A program made the translations under genes and the position numbers. Shown here piece by piece: positions 30,824-39,851 of a DNA stretch of 64,000 nt. The notes beneath the pieces are model-generated. The model worked only from the letters and a program-made list of their open reading frames with translations, was not told the origin of the DNA and did no database searches. The stretch comes from Phycisphaeraceae bacterium (lineage in GTDB: Bacteria; Planctomycetota; Phycisphaerae; Phycisphaerales; UBA1924): positions 82,133 through 146,132 of the forward strand of contig JAHBXL010000011.1 of NCBI GenBank assembly GCA_019636495.1, written 5' to 3'. The first letter of the stretch is position 1. Each line of letters begins with the position of its first letter.

Positions 30824-31402
30824 TCACTCCGCGCCGAAGCCACCCGCCGCGAACCGATTCCGCAGTTCGGCGATGCGATTGCGGACCTGGCGGCGCGAAA
30901 TCCCCAGATCGCGCGCCGCCGCGACCTCCGAACCCTCACGGAGGAAGCGGCAGAGCTCGGCCAGATCCGGGGGCAGCGCCGCCACGATCTCGCGGATCGA
31001 CTCGCGGACGATGAACTCGTCCGCGGGCGACGGCACATCGAGTCCCAGACGGCGTACCGCGTCGGCTTCGCCCAGCGCCGCTGACCCGGTCACCGGGTCC
31101 GTGGACGCCTGCTCGCGGAGAGTCTCGATTGACCGCAGGTTGAGGCCGCCGGCCCGCTTGGCCCGGCGGCGGGCACGCAGCAGCGTGATCGCGGCGGAGT
31201 CCAGGACGCGGGACACGAACGTGCGGAACTGGCTTCGGGCCGGATCGAACTGGTCGATGCGGGTGGCGAGGATCAGCGTGAGATCATGCAGGACGTCGTC
31301 CCGCTCCGCGCCGCGGAACGCGGGGGACGCCATGAGGCGGCGGGCCTTGATCAGGATGAGTGTGCGGATGTATGAGTCGTTCAGTGATGCGCCGTTGGTC
31401 AC
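30824..31402 (-). CDS. Phage ECF-like sigma factor
   Basis: The 192-residue product starts at GTG 31402, six bases after GGAGG. It has a sigma-2-like part (LILIKARRLMASPAFRGAERDDVLHDLTLILATRIDQFDPARSQFRTFVSRVLDSAAITLLRARRR). A linker follows, then a sigma-4-like C-terminal HTH (IVAALPPDLAELCRFLREGSEVAAARDLGISRRQVRNRIAELRNRF). The size and two-domain layout fit ECF-type sigma factors. A promoter element with ECF spacing occurs three times in this prophage, one copy right behind this gene, so it may direct phage transcription. Confidence 0.8.
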   Translation of the reverse strand: MTNGASLNDSYIRTLILIKARRLMASPAFRGAERDDVLHDLTLILATRIDQFDPARSQFRTFVSRVLDSAAITLLRARRRAKRAGGLNLRSIETLREQASTDPVTGSAALGEADAVRRLGLDVPSPADEFIVRESIREIVAALPPDLAELCRFLREGSEVAAARDLGISRRQVRNRIAELRNRFAAGGFGAE

Positions 31403-31617
31403 GGGTGACCTCCGGGGCCGGAGTCATCACCCGCCTGTGCCAACCTCGCGCCGCGGCGCACGCCACGGACACTCACGAGCTTGTAGCGACCGGCGGGTTA
31501 TGGCCCTCGTGGCCCTCGGACCCACCCGCCGGTGTCGCGGTTCTGAACAGCCCGCGACGCGCACATGAGTTGTCGAACAACGCGCAGAGGCCTGTTTTCA
31601 CGGCACCTGCACGATCT

Positions 31618-32568
31618 TCAGAATCTTCCGCCTTTGTCGCGGCGGTGCGACGCGACAGTCCGCGTGACCGACTCGCTGTCCTCCGAGTTCAGCACGGCCT
31701 TTGCCCCACCGGCGCGCGTAACCGCCCGCTGGACCATGTCCTTGGTGACCGGCTTGCCTCTCTCCTTGGTCAGCGCTGTGGCCGCCTCACGCATCGAGCC
31801 GTGCTGGCGGTACGCCGCGAGGAGGTTGCTATCCGCCAGGTGTGACGACAACTCTGCCTTCAACTGGCGACGCACGACCAGTTTCTTGCCCTTCGGCTCG
31901 ATCGGGATCGCGTGCATCTGAGACTGCAGGTCATCCGCGCGGCTCACGAGGTCGTGAAGCAATAGGGCATCGACGTGCAACCGCGTGCCGTTGTGCGAGA
32001 GGACGCGGGACAGCGCCACGCACGCCGGCGTGCGTCCCGGCCAGACGGTTGGGGGAGGCTCTCCTCCCGCGAAGAGAACGATCGGCCGGCCGGTCTGACC
32101 GATGTGCGCGGCAATTCTCGCGCCGTCTTCAGTGTCGGGCTGTCGGAACAGCACAACCTCGCGCGACGACTGACCCATCCGCGTGGTACCCAACCGCCAA
32201 AGGCGGCCCGGCTCGACCGGCCTTACAGGACCGGTCAGTGCGAGCCCAGCCGCGATCAGCGCCGCCACCATGTCCACATCGACCGTCCACCGCCGGAGCC
32301 CATCGAGATCGATCTCGACCCTGACTGCATCGGGGCACGGGATGAAGAACCGTCGGGGGGCGGACTCGGGCAGTTCCAGCACCTCTTCGACGTGACCGTC
32401 CTCGCACGACGGGCAGGCAATCGAGGTCGCCGCGCTGGTCTCCTTGAGCACGCCCGCCTCGAGCAACCATTTTCGATCGGCGGGCGGCCACGACGCCAGT
32501 TCGGAGGCGGAGAACTCGGGCTCGGTCGTGTCGAAGCATGCCCACAGGATGGAGAGGGTGTGGTTCAC
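31618..32568 (-). CDS. Unrecognised protein of a two-gene operon
   Basis: From GTG 32568 (GGAGG eight bases upstream, overlapping the previous stop as GTGA) the product is 316 residues. It has a Cys pair, IACPSCEDGHVEEV, suggesting a half zinc ribbon, and a central part with GRLWRLGTTRMGQSSREVVLFRQPD. The C-terminus is helical (SHLADSNLLAAYRQHGSMREAATALTKERGKPVTKDMVQRAV) and resembles an HTH. The coupled upstream gene is controlled from an operator-like palindrome shared with the restriction locus. The function is unknown. Confidence 0.7.
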   Translation of the reverse strand: MNHTLSILWACFDTTEPEFSASELASWPPADRKWLLEAGVLKETSAATSIACPSCEDGHVEEVLELPESAPRRFFIPCPDAVRVEIDLDGLRRWTVDVDMVAALIAAGLALTGPVRPVEPGRLWRLGTTRMGQSSREVVLFRQPDTEDGARIAAHIGQTGRPIVLFAGGEPPPTVWPGRTPACVALSRVLSHNGTRLHVDALLLHDLVSRADDLQSQMHAIPIEPKGKKLVVRRQLKAELSSHLADSNLLAAYRQHGSMREAATALTKERGKPVTKDMVQRAVTRAGGAKAVLNSEDSESVTRTVASHRRDKGGRF

Positions 32569-33734
32569 TTGGTCACCTCCCAGAGGCGGAGGCAACGTTC
32601 GCCGATGGCACGCTGAGCATCGGGGCGGCTCTTGAGATCGCACGAGTTCGGGCAACTCACGCTGAAGCTGACGCTCCGTGCCCGCGCGTTGCCGGCAAAC
32701 ACGAGTTGAAACGACATCTGCCTGACCCGAAGGCGATCAAGCGGAAGCCGCGCCGTGTTCAGATACTCCTGGATCGCCCGGTCGAGGCCGCCGCCCCCGC
32801 GACGATCGATGCCCAACTCGACATACTCCGCCGGGCGATCCACCACCTGCAGACGGGCGCGGGTGATCTTCACCTCGGCGATCCGGTCCCCGGGGTCCGT
32901 TGGCATCGCGCGGCCGGGCTTGAGGAGATGGTCCAGGGAGTACGCCGGGCGCAGCGGGTCGGCCGGACCAACGTCCAGGCCCATGACAGCCTTGCAGAAT
33001 GCCTTCTGGAGCGGCTCGTACACGGCCTTCCCGCCCGGCGCGAACATCTCCAGCGAACCATCGCCGGGATTGAAGACGAAGACGTTGTCGAACGCCCGAC
33101 GCTCCTCGCGGCGCACAACCTGGCCGTCGTTCTCGAACACGGCGGGCGCATCGGGGTAGTCCTCCAGGTATGCGAAGAAGTACTCGCTCCCGTTGGTGCG
33201 CTGGTAGTGCTCCACCACGCAGAACCGACCGCGCATCTGGGTGCTCCAGTAGAAGCCGGTCAGTGCCTGCTGAAGAGCCGCCTTGTGCGCATCCGTCACG
33301 GCGATGGCGTTCTTCGGCAGCGTGTTGCGCTTGATCCAGTAACGGCCGGAAGAGAGGGCGTCAGCGCGGGCGAAGTGGGCGGCCCAATTGAACGCCGTGC
33401 GGGCGTTGAGGTAGGTCCACATGGCCCTGTCGGCCTTGCCGGGGTAGGCGTGACACTCCGCGAGGCGTTGGGGCGCGCTCCGCTGAATCTCCTCCACCAG
33501 CACCTTGACGCCCCGATCGTCTGCGAGTTCATTGATATCCTGGAGGACGACCTGCACGATCTCCCGCTTGTCGTCGGGCATCTTCTGCCACGCGGCGAAC
33601 ACCGTTCCCATGTCGGTGTCGCCGAGCCCGTTCCACGCCACGCCCTCGAGCCCGCCGTGCAGGTCGAAGAAGGGTCGCAACAGGTCGTTGCGGATGTGCT
33701 TGAGGATTTTGCGGGGATCAAACGGCTTGCTCAT
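32565..33734 (-). CDS. Unrecognised 389-residue protein behind an XRE-type operator
   Basis: The product starts MSKPFDPRKILKHIRNDLLRPFFDLHGGLEGVAWNGLGDTDMGTVFAAWQKMPDDKREIVQVVLQDINELADDRG. It has no membrane segment and no catalytic motif I can name. A mid-part FCVVEHYQRTNGSEYFFAYLEDYPDAPAVF looks like a conserved fold. It is coupled to the following 316-residue gene and lies just past the perfect palindrome at 33773-33789. Being between XRE/ImmA regulators and phage genes, it may be a defence or control gene; this is an inference. Confidence 0.7.
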   Translation of the reverse strand: MSKPFDPRKILKHIRNDLLRPFFDLHGGLEGVAWNGLGDTDMGTVFAAWQKMPDDKREIVQVVLQDINELADDRGVKVLVEEIQRSAPQRLAECHAYPGKADRAMWTYLNARTAFNWAAHFARADALSSGRYWIKRNTLPKNAIAVTDAHKAALQQALTGFYWSTQMRGRFCVVEHYQRTNGSEYFFAYLEDYPDAPAVFENDGQVVRREERRAFDNVFVFNPGDGSLEMFAPGGKAVYEPLQKAFCKAVMGLDVGPADPLRPAYSLDHLLKPGRAMPTDPGDRIAEVKITRARLQVVDRPAEYVELGIDRRGGGGLDRAIQEYLNTARLPLDRLRVRQMSFQLVFAGNARARSVSFSVSCPNSCDLKSRPDAQRAIGERCLRLWEVTK

Positions 33735-33772
33735 GGGATTCGTCTCCGACGGGGTTGAGAGAGTGGATTGAC

Positions 33773-33789
33773 AGTGTGTATTACACACT
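33773..33789. promoter_or_regulatory. Operator-like palindrome, site A
   Basis: AGTGTGTATTACACACT is a perfect 8-1-8 palindrome 39 bases before the start of the 389-residue gene. Related 17-base sites lie upstream of the XRE gene (34995-35011) and of hsdM (47082-47098). The minus strand reads TAATAC inside it, a possible -10 box, so a bound repressor would block the promoter. Confidence 0.65.
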
Positions 33790-33802
33790 AAACGAGGAGA
33801 AG

Positions 33803-33835
33803 AAAAAAAAACGGCCCGCTCAGAAGAGCATGGGC
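33803..33835 (-). terminator. Rho-independent terminator after the ImmA gene
   Basis: On the minus strand GCCC-AT-GCTC-TTCT-GAGC-GGGC folds into a hairpin with a two-base bulge, followed after CG by nine T residues (33803-33811). The stop codon of the ImmA gene (33820-33822) lies inside the hairpin. It ends the XRE/ImmA transcript and isolates it from the two-gene operon that follows. Confidence 0.85.
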
Positions 33836-34578
33836 TCGGACTTGCGCAGCAACAGCCCCAGGGCCTCCAGGCGGTACATCATCGCCTCCGCCGACACCTT
33901 GAACCTTTCTGCCACGGGGCGAGCCACATGCTCGAGCATGGCGTTGTCGATTGTCTTCGGGTCCATCGCCAACCCGCCCCGGTGAAGCACCTCGGCGGCG
34001 ATGATGTTCTGCTGCCTCGGGCGCAGAGAGTCGAGCGTGATCGCGTCGAGCCCGTGGATCTCGCGCCAGGACGTGAGGACGAGCTTGGCGGGCATCAGCA
34101 GGTACGCGGCGAACTTGTTCGCTTGGACCTCGACCGCAGCCCGCGACCCGTCCCGGCAGACATACGTCGGCTGTGCCGCCGAGGCGCCGGCGTGCAGCAG
34201 CCCCTGCGCTGTGTCGGGCGTGTAGAGCTGGCGGTGAAGCCACCAATGCCCGATTTCATGAGCAAGGGTGTAGTGGTAACGCCCCTCTTTCCGCTTGTTC
34301 GCCTGGGTATCGAGGCTCTGATCAATCCCGATCTTCTTCAGGGGAATCCAGATCGCGCCGTTGACGTCCGCGTCGCCGAACAGAGTCTGCAGGTCCATCA
34401 TCTCGACGGTCAGGCCGAGGAAGACCTCCGCGATGTCGTCAACCGGAATCCCGGGCGCAAGCGGCTCCCCGCTCTGCTGGGCGTACTGCGCGAGCAGCAC
34501 ATCGGCGTGTTCCTCGATGTGCTTGTCGGGAAGAAACTTCGGCTCGTTGGGCTGCTTGGTCGCGGTCAGAGACCTCAT
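33820..34578 (-). CDS. ImmA/IrrE-family metallopeptidase
   Basis: The 252-residue product has the zinc-binding HExxH motif in YTLAHEIGHWWLHRQLY, with the first His near residue 106. A later VEVQANKFAAYLLMPAKLV, in which the Glu is the third ligand, matches ImmA/IrrE. These peptidases cleave a partner XRE repressor under stress. The XRE gene lies 6 bases upstream in the same operon, the normal arrangement. The C-terminal part is helical. Confidence 0.9.
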   Translation of the reverse strand: MRSLTATKQPNEPKFLPDKHIEEHADVLLAQYAQQSGEPLAPGIPVDDIAEVFLGLTVEMMDLQTLFGDADVNGAIWIPLKKIGIDQSLDTQANKRKEGRYHYTLAHEIGHWWLHRQLYTPDTAQGLLHAGASAAQPTYVCRDGSRAAVEVQANKFAAYLLMPAKLVLTSWREIHGLDAITLDSLRPRQQNIIAAEVLHRGGLAMDPKTIDNAMLEHVARPVAERFKVSAEAMMYRLEALGLLLRKSEPMLF

Positions 34579-34584
34579 GCGGCA

Positions 34585-34950
34585 TCAGTCCTTCTTGGGT
34601 TTCTTGCTCATGTCCTCGGCCATTTTGGTCAGTTGTTCGATTTGCTGTGGCGTCAGGCCCTTGGCGTGACGCAGGAAGGACGCCATCTCGATCGGCCGCT
34701 TCTCGATCAGCCCCGCCACGTCCTGCGCCATCCGGCCCGCGGCGACGATCAGCTCATCCGCGTCGGCCTCGAGGACCTCCGCCATCTTACGGATTCGATC
34801 CACCGGCGGTGGCGCGAAGTTCCCCTGCTCGATCTGCGAGACGTAGGTCGGGCTCAGCCCGACCCGATCGGCAAACTTGCGCAGGGTGAGCTTCTTCTCC
34901 GTCCTCTTCTCGCGGATCAGCTCACCGAAGTGCTTCTTCTTGGACGACAT
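34585..34950 (-). CDS. XRE-family repressor paired with ImmA
   Basis: From ATG 34950 the product is 121 residues. It has an HTH_XRE domain (FGELIREKRTEKKLTLRKFADRVGLSPTYVSQIEQGNFAPPPVDRIRKMAEVLEADADELIVAAG) and a helical C-terminus ending in Lys-rich KKPKKD. XRE proteins with an ImmA partner are derepressed by proteolysis. An operator-like site at 34995-35011 lies 45 bases upstream of its start, and similar sites precede two other operons, so it probably controls itself, hsdM and the 389-residue gene. Confidence 0.88.
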   Translation of the reverse strand: MSSKKKHFGELIREKRTEKKLTLRKFADRVGLSPTYVSQIEQGNFAPPPVDRIRKMAEVLEADADELIVAAGRMAQDVAGLIEKRPIEMASFLRHAKGLTPQQIEQLTKMAEDMSKKPKKD

Positions 34951-34994
34951 GGTTTCCAACTCCGCGAGCGTACCCACGCCCAATGCTGCTGTCC

Positions 34995-35011
34995 AGTGTT
35001 TACTACACACC
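34995..35011. promoter_or_regulatory. Operator-like palindrome, site B (XRE promoter region)
   Basis: AGTGTTTACTACACACC differs at three positions from the perfect palindrome at 33773-33789 and keeps the AGTGT and TACACAC cores. It fills the 66-base gap between the hsdR stop and the XRE start. This is the place for an autoregulatory operator. Confidence 0.6.
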
Positions 35012-35016
35012 ACATT

Positions 35017-38000
35017 TCAACCGACAGGCTTTCCCCCATCCTGCTGTTCCGCACGGATTTGTTCGTAGACCTGCCGGCGGAGGTGCTCCTCCACGAGCCT
35101 TTGGAAGTTGGGCTCGTTCATGAACCGCGCAAAGATCTCCTCGTTTTGCTCCATCCGATCGATGAACAAGCCTTCGAGCGCCTTGCCGAACACATACTTG
35201 AAGTTCTCGATCGAGTTGGCCGACGCCGCCTGCCGCAGCGCCTCATTGGCGACGGCGTCCTCTCGAACGGAATCCAGAAACAACTGATCGGCGGGCTTGA
35301 AGTCGGTGCCAAACCGCTCGTTGAGAATGTCGATGAGCTCAGAAAGCTCGACCTCCTCATCTCCCGACATGCCGGTGCCGACGGCTGTCGGACCCTTCAG
35401 TTCGCCGCCAGCGCCGGGCTCCAGCACGATCGAACCCTCACTGATCTTCTGAAGGCGGTAGTACTTCAGGGCGACCTCGTCATCGAAGTTGTACTGTGGG
35501 CCATACGCTCGGCGCGGGAGTTTCGCGGCAAGGAATCGGGTGAACGTGTAGAGCTTCTCCAGGTCGCTGTCGGCGAACGGAATGATCTGTGACAGGAAGG
35601 CGTACAGTCCCCGGAACGCGAACAGCAGGCTGCGGAACTCCTCCTGTGCCTCCTCCTTCGCCTTGACCCACTCCTTCTCGGGCATCGTCGCGCGCACGTC
35701 GTCGCGCAGCGCCTTGAACCGCTCGACGGCCGGATCGATGGCGGCATTCATCTTCGCGTGGTCCGCCGGCGTCTGGTTAGCCTTGCCCCGGAAGAACACC
35801 GCGCAGAACTGCTCGACCTCATCGGCGTGGTAAACACCGAACTCGGCCAGCCGTGCTTGCAGCGTGTACAGCTGCTGAGGATCGGAACGTTCCCCGACGA
35901 TCGGCTGCTCGTAGTACGGCTTGAACGCCTCGAGGATCTCAGACCGCTCGTTGTAGAAATCCAGCACGAACGTGTCGTCCTTGCCCGCGTGCGTGCGATT
36001 CAGGCGCGACAGCGTCTGCACCGCCTGGATGCCCGCGAGGCGCTTGTCCACGTACATCGTGTGCAACAACGGCTGGTCGAACCCCGTCTGGTACTTCTCG
36101 GCAACCAGCAGGATCTGGAACTCTTCGGTGGCGAACTTCTGCGGCAGTTCCTTCCCGTCGATCCCCGCGTTCATCCCGCCCTCGGTGTAGTGCTTATTCG
36201 GGTCGAGATCATCCACAACCACGCCAGAGAACGCGACCAGCGTTTTCACGTCGGTGTATCCATTGTCTTTGATGTACTTGTCAAAGGCCTGCTTGTACCG
36301 AACCGCGTGCATCCGGCTGGCCGTGACGACCATCGCCTTGGCCTTGCCGCCGATCTTGTGCCGCGTGGATGCGCGGAAGTGCTCGACCATGATCTCGGTC
36401 TTCTGCTCCAGATTGTGCGGATGCAGCGTCATGAAGCGGGCGAGCGCCTTGGCGGCCTTTCGCTTCGAGACGTTCGGATCGTCCTCGATCGACTTGATCA
36501 GGCCAAAGTAGGTCTTGTACGTCGTGTAGTTCTTCAGCACGTCCAGGATGAAGCCCTCCTCGATCGCCTGGCGCATGCTGTATAGATGGAAGGGCGCCGG
36601 CCGACCGTCGGTGCCCATTCGCCCGAACACTTCCAGAGTCTTGTACTTCGGCGTCGCCGTGAACGCGAAGAACGAGATGTTCGGCTGGCGGCCGCGCTTC
36701 AACATCGTGCGGAGGATCTCCTCCTCCCCGTCCGCACCCTCCTCGCCCTCTTTGATCCCCTGAGCCTCCGCCTGCTTCCGGGCCTCCTGCTTGATGTGGT
36801 CCGCAGCGAGAACCCCTTTCAACTCCGTCGCCGTCTCCCCGGACTGGCTGCTGTGAGCCTCATCGACAATCACCGCGTACCGGCGATCGGGGAGCCCGCC
36901 AACCTTCTCGGTGACGAACGGGAACTTCTGCAGGGTGGTGATGATGATCGGCACGCCGGATTTGATTGCCTCCGCCAGCTGGGCGGAGTTCTCGTCGATC
37001 TTCTGGACCACTCCGTGCTTGTGCTCGAACTGGTAGATGGTGTCCTGGAGCTGCTGATCGAGCACGACGCGGTCGGTGACGACGATGACGGAATCGAAGA
37101 CGCGGCCGTCCTTGTCATCGTGCAGGCTGGCGAGGCGATGGGCTAGCCAGCCGATGGAGTTGCTCTTCCCGCTGCCGGCCGAGTGCTGCACCAAGTAGTT
37201 GTGGCCCGCGCCGAGCGCCCTGGCGTCCGCTTCCATCCGCCGCACCACATCGAGCTGGTGGTAGCGCGGGAAGATCATCGTTTCCTTCCGCACCTTTCGT
37301 CCCGCCGTGCCCGAGGTGAATCGCTTCTCCTCCACCTGCAAATGGAGGAATCGGGAAATGATGTCCAGCAGCGAGTCGCGCTGCCACGTCTGCTCCCACA
37401 GATAGGAAGTCCGGTGCCCGGCAGGGTTCTCTGGATTCCCCGCCCCGGTGCCGTTGCCCATGTTGAAGGGCAGGAAGAACGTCTCTTTCCCCTTGAGCCG
37501 CGTGGTCATCCAGACGACATCCGGATCGACCGCGAAATGCACCAATGTCCGCTGCTTGAACGCCAGCAACAGTTCGCGTTCATCGCGGTCCAGGCGATAC
37601 TGCGTCTTCGCGTGCTCGGCGGTCTGCCCGCTCATCTGGTTCTTCAGCTCCGCCGTGACGATCGGAAGCCCGTTGAGTGCGAGCACCACGTCGATACTCT
37701 TCTCGTTCGTGCCCGAGTAGTGCACCTGCCGCGTCACCGTGAGCACGTTCATCCCGTAAAGCCGCAGCGTCTCAGGATTCAGCCCGCTCGAAGGCTTGAA
37801 GTACGCCACATCGATCTGCCGGCCGTAGCACTTGAAGCCGTGCCGAATGACCTCCAACGACCCCCGCTCGCTCGCGGCGATCGCTTTGCATAGCGATTCA
37901 ACGAGCACCTCGCCGGTGTTGCTCGCGTGCAGTTTCTCCAGCGCCGACCACGTCTGCGGCTGCGTCGCCTTGATGAAGGACACGAACACGCCCGGATACA

Positions 38001-38136
38001 GCGCCCGCGCCCGGTCGTACCCATCCTGGGCCGTCGCGGCGTCGTAGTCGCGGTTGTCGCCCTTGGCGTAGCCGTGAGCGAGAAGGTGGTCCTCGATGGC
38101 GGCCTCGAAGGCCTTCTCTTTGTAGTCAGCGGGCAT
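35017..38136 (-). CDS. hsdR: Type I restriction enzyme, R subunit
   Basis: The 1039-residue product is the motor and nuclease of a type I restriction enzyme. The N-terminal PD-(D/E)XK nuclease has SIDVVLALNGLPIVTAELKNQ. The helicase has Walker A HSAGSGKSNSIGWLAHRL near 316-324, VIVDEAHSSQSGE near 421 and FFAFTATPKYKTLEVFG. The C-terminal helical region ends in a Glu/Gln/Arg-rich stretch. Length and order are typical. It is the last gene of the minus-strand restriction locus and is 26 bases from the DUF262 gene. Confidence 0.93.
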   Translation of the reverse strand: MPADYKEKAFEAAIEDHLLAHGYAKGDNRDYDAATAQDGYDRARALYPGVFVSFIKATQPQTWSALEKLHASNTGEVLVESLCKAIAASERGSLEVIRHGFKCYGRQIDVAYFKPSSGLNPETLRLYGMNVLTVTRQVHYSGTNEKSIDVVLALNGLPIVTAELKNQMSGQTAEHAKTQYRLDRDERELLLAFKQRTLVHFAVDPDVVWMTTRLKGKETFFLPFNMGNGTGAGNPENPAGHRTSYLWEQTWQRDSLLDIISRFLHLQVEEKRFTSGTAGRKVRKETMIFPRYHQLDVVRRMEADARALGAGHNYLVQHSAGSGKSNSIGWLAHRLASLHDDKDGRVFDSVIVVTDRVVLDQQLQDTIYQFEHKHGVVQKIDENSAQLAEAIKSGVPIIITTLQKFPFVTEKVGGLPDRRYAVIVDEAHSSQSGETATELKGVLAADHIKQEARKQAEAQGIKEGEEGADGEEEILRTMLKRGRQPNISFFAFTATPKYKTLEVFGRMGTDGRPAPFHLYSMRQAIEEGFILDVLKNYTTYKTYFGLIKSIEDDPNVSKRKAAKALARFMTLHPHNLEQKTEIMVEHFRASTRHKIGGKAKAMVVTASRMHAVRYKQAFDKYIKDNGYTDVKTLVAFSGVVVDDLDPNKHYTEGGMNAGIDGKELPQKFATEEFQILLVAEKYQTGFDQPLLHTMYVDKRLAGIQAVQTLSRLNRTHAGKDDTFVLDFYNERSEILEAFKPYYEQPIVGERSDPQQLYTLQARLAEFGVYHADEVEQFCAVFFRGKANQTPADHAKMNAAIDPAVERFKALRDDVRATMPEKEWVKAKEEAQEEFRSLLFAFRGLYAFLSQIIPFADSDLEKLYTFTRFLAAKLPRRAYGPQYNFDDEVALKYYRLQKISEGSIVLEPGAGGELKGPTAVGTGMSGDEEVELSELIDILNERFGTDFKPADQLFLDSVREDAVANEALRQAASANSIENFKYVFGKALEGLFIDRMEQNEEIFARFMNEPNFQRLVEEHLRRQVYEQIRAEQQDGGKPVG

Positions 38137-38162
38137 GAAACGTCTCCATCAGAACTGATCGA

Positions 38163-39851
38163 TCACAGCCACCAGAGTTTCTTCAACTTCCCGAGCAGAT
38201 CCCCCTGCCTGGCCTCCAGAACCTCCGGCGTCCACTCCTCCTCGTGGATCACCTGGCTCGTCAGAGCGAACGGCGACGCCTTGCCGCCGGTCGTGAAGTA
38301 CTTGGTCTTTTTCTTTTCGAAGTCGTAGTTCCGCGCCGAGCTGTTCTTCTTGCGCGACAACAGGACCAGATTCCCGAGCCGGTGGACCCAGGCCTCGCGC
38401 TCCTCATCATCGGGGAAGTTCAACGCCCAATCGCTGTCCTCCTCCGGCGTCTGCGGAAGGACGTGCTCGATAGAGATGATCTTGTGGGCGTAGGACGCTT
38501 CGCCCTCCGAGAGCAGGCCGTCGAGCCGCAGCAGCACGTAGTTCGGCACGCTCTTCAGCGTGTAGATGGGGCCGTCGAGCGCCGCGACCGTGCGTTTCCG
38601 CTCATCCTCCGTCAGCAGCAGCGGTGAATCGGCCGCATAGGGGTCTTTGTCGGCCGTCCACGTCAGGAGCTTGCCGTACCGCTCAATGCGCTTGGTGATG
38701 TCCACGCGCAGGACCATCATCGCAGCCGCCAGCCGCTCCAGGTGCGTGAAGAACTTCAGCAGCGCGGCGGGCTCGTCGTGGTGGTCCGTGAGAAACCGAA
38801 TCGCCGGCGGCATCCAGTCGAAATTGTCGATCTGATTGAGCCAGCCGAACAGGCCGTTGATCTCCTCTGCCTTGCTGGTGCTCTCGTAGTTCGCCCGCTT
38901 GATCTCCGCGAATGCCTGCGAGAACGGAATGATGACTTCGTCGATCAGCTCCGCTGCCTCATGGGTGGGGATCACAAACTCGCGGAACTCCTTGAGCACG
39001 GTCTCCCGCATCTTCTGCTTGCGGTAGATCATGCGGATGTGCGCGAACAGCTCCTTGAAGTCCTCGACGCCGAGATCGTTCTCCGCATCCTCCCACTTCT
39101 CGGAGTATTCCTCGCTCTCCCCCTCCGGCAGTTTCCCGATGATCTCTGCCTTCAGGATGTCCGTGTGCGACAGGTCGAGGCCGCGGTTGTTGAGGATCGA
39201 GAAGATGCGGTATGCGGAGTCGAGGTCGGGCGACGAGACGACGACGAGCACACACCGGGTCAAGAGGAACATCGCCAGCCTTTGCCGTGTGATGTCGGCC
39301 AACTGCTTGACCTTGGCCAGAAGAAGCACGCCGTTGAACCACGTATTCAACTGGCTCGTGCTATCCAGTTGTTTGGGGTCCAGCTTCATCAGCTTCGGCA
39401 GGCCGCCGTTCTGCTGCACGTATTTCTGGAAGAACTCACGGTCGCGATCGCGGACCAGCAACCGATAGCGGTCCGTGGTGCCCAGCATCTTGTTCCCCTT
39501 CGCGTAGAGGAACTGCGTGAGATCGTCCGCTGCCGATTTGTCCTCAATGGCCTCGCGGAGCGCCGCCATCAGGATGGTCAGCGTTGTCAGCCGCTGTTGG
39601 CCATCCACCACCTTGGAATCGATCGTGCCGTCGGGCTTGATCAGGACGATGCAGCCGAGAAAGTACGGAGGGACCTCCTCGATCGGATCGTCGCCGTCGC
39701 CGAGCGTGGCGAGAAGGTCGCTCAGCAGCTCGCCGGCATGCTCGACGGACCATGAGTACGGCCGCTGGTAGTGCGGGATCTCAAACGCGAAGTCATCGCT
39801 GAAGACCTTGTTGATCGTGTACTCGCTGCCGTGGATCTTCATTGCTGACAT
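38163..39851 (-). CDS. DUF262/DUF1524 (GmrSD-like) protein
   Basis: From ATG 39851 (TGATG with the upstream stop) the product is 562 residues. The N-terminal DUF262 part has IPHYQRPYSWS and KVVDGQQRLTTLTIL near 77. The C-terminal DUF1524 part has ISIEHVLPQTPEEDSDW near 457 and RLGNLVLLSRKKNSSARNYDFEKKK, an HNH-type nuclease motif. GmrSD-type proteins restrict phage DNA with modified bases. Here the protein sits inside a type I operon, between HsdR and accessory genes, so the locus has two restriction activities. Confidence 0.88.
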   Translation of the reverse strand: MSAMKIHGSEYTINKVFSDDFAFEIPHYQRPYSWSVEHAGELLSDLLATLGDGDDPIEEVPPYFLGCIVLIKPDGTIDSKVVDGQQRLTTLTILMAALREAIEDKSAADDLTQFLYAKGNKMLGTTDRYRLLVRDRDREFFQKYVQQNGGLPKLMKLDPKQLDSTSQLNTWFNGVLLLAKVKQLADITRQRLAMFLLTRCVLVVVSSPDLDSAYRIFSILNNRGLDLSHTDILKAEIIGKLPEGESEEYSEKWEDAENDLGVEDFKELFAHIRMIYRKQKMRETVLKEFREFVIPTHEAAELIDEVIIPFSQAFAEIKRANYESTSKAEEINGLFGWLNQIDNFDWMPPAIRFLTDHHDEPAALLKFFTHLERLAAAMMVLRVDITKRIERYGKLLTWTADKDPYAADSPLLLTEDERKRTVAALDGPIYTLKSVPNYVLLRLDGLLSEGEASYAHKIISIEHVLPQTPEEDSDWALNFPDDEEREAWVHRLGNLVLLSRKKNSSARNYDFEKKKTKYFTTGGKASPFALTSQVIHEEEWTPEVLEARQGDLLGKLKKLWWL

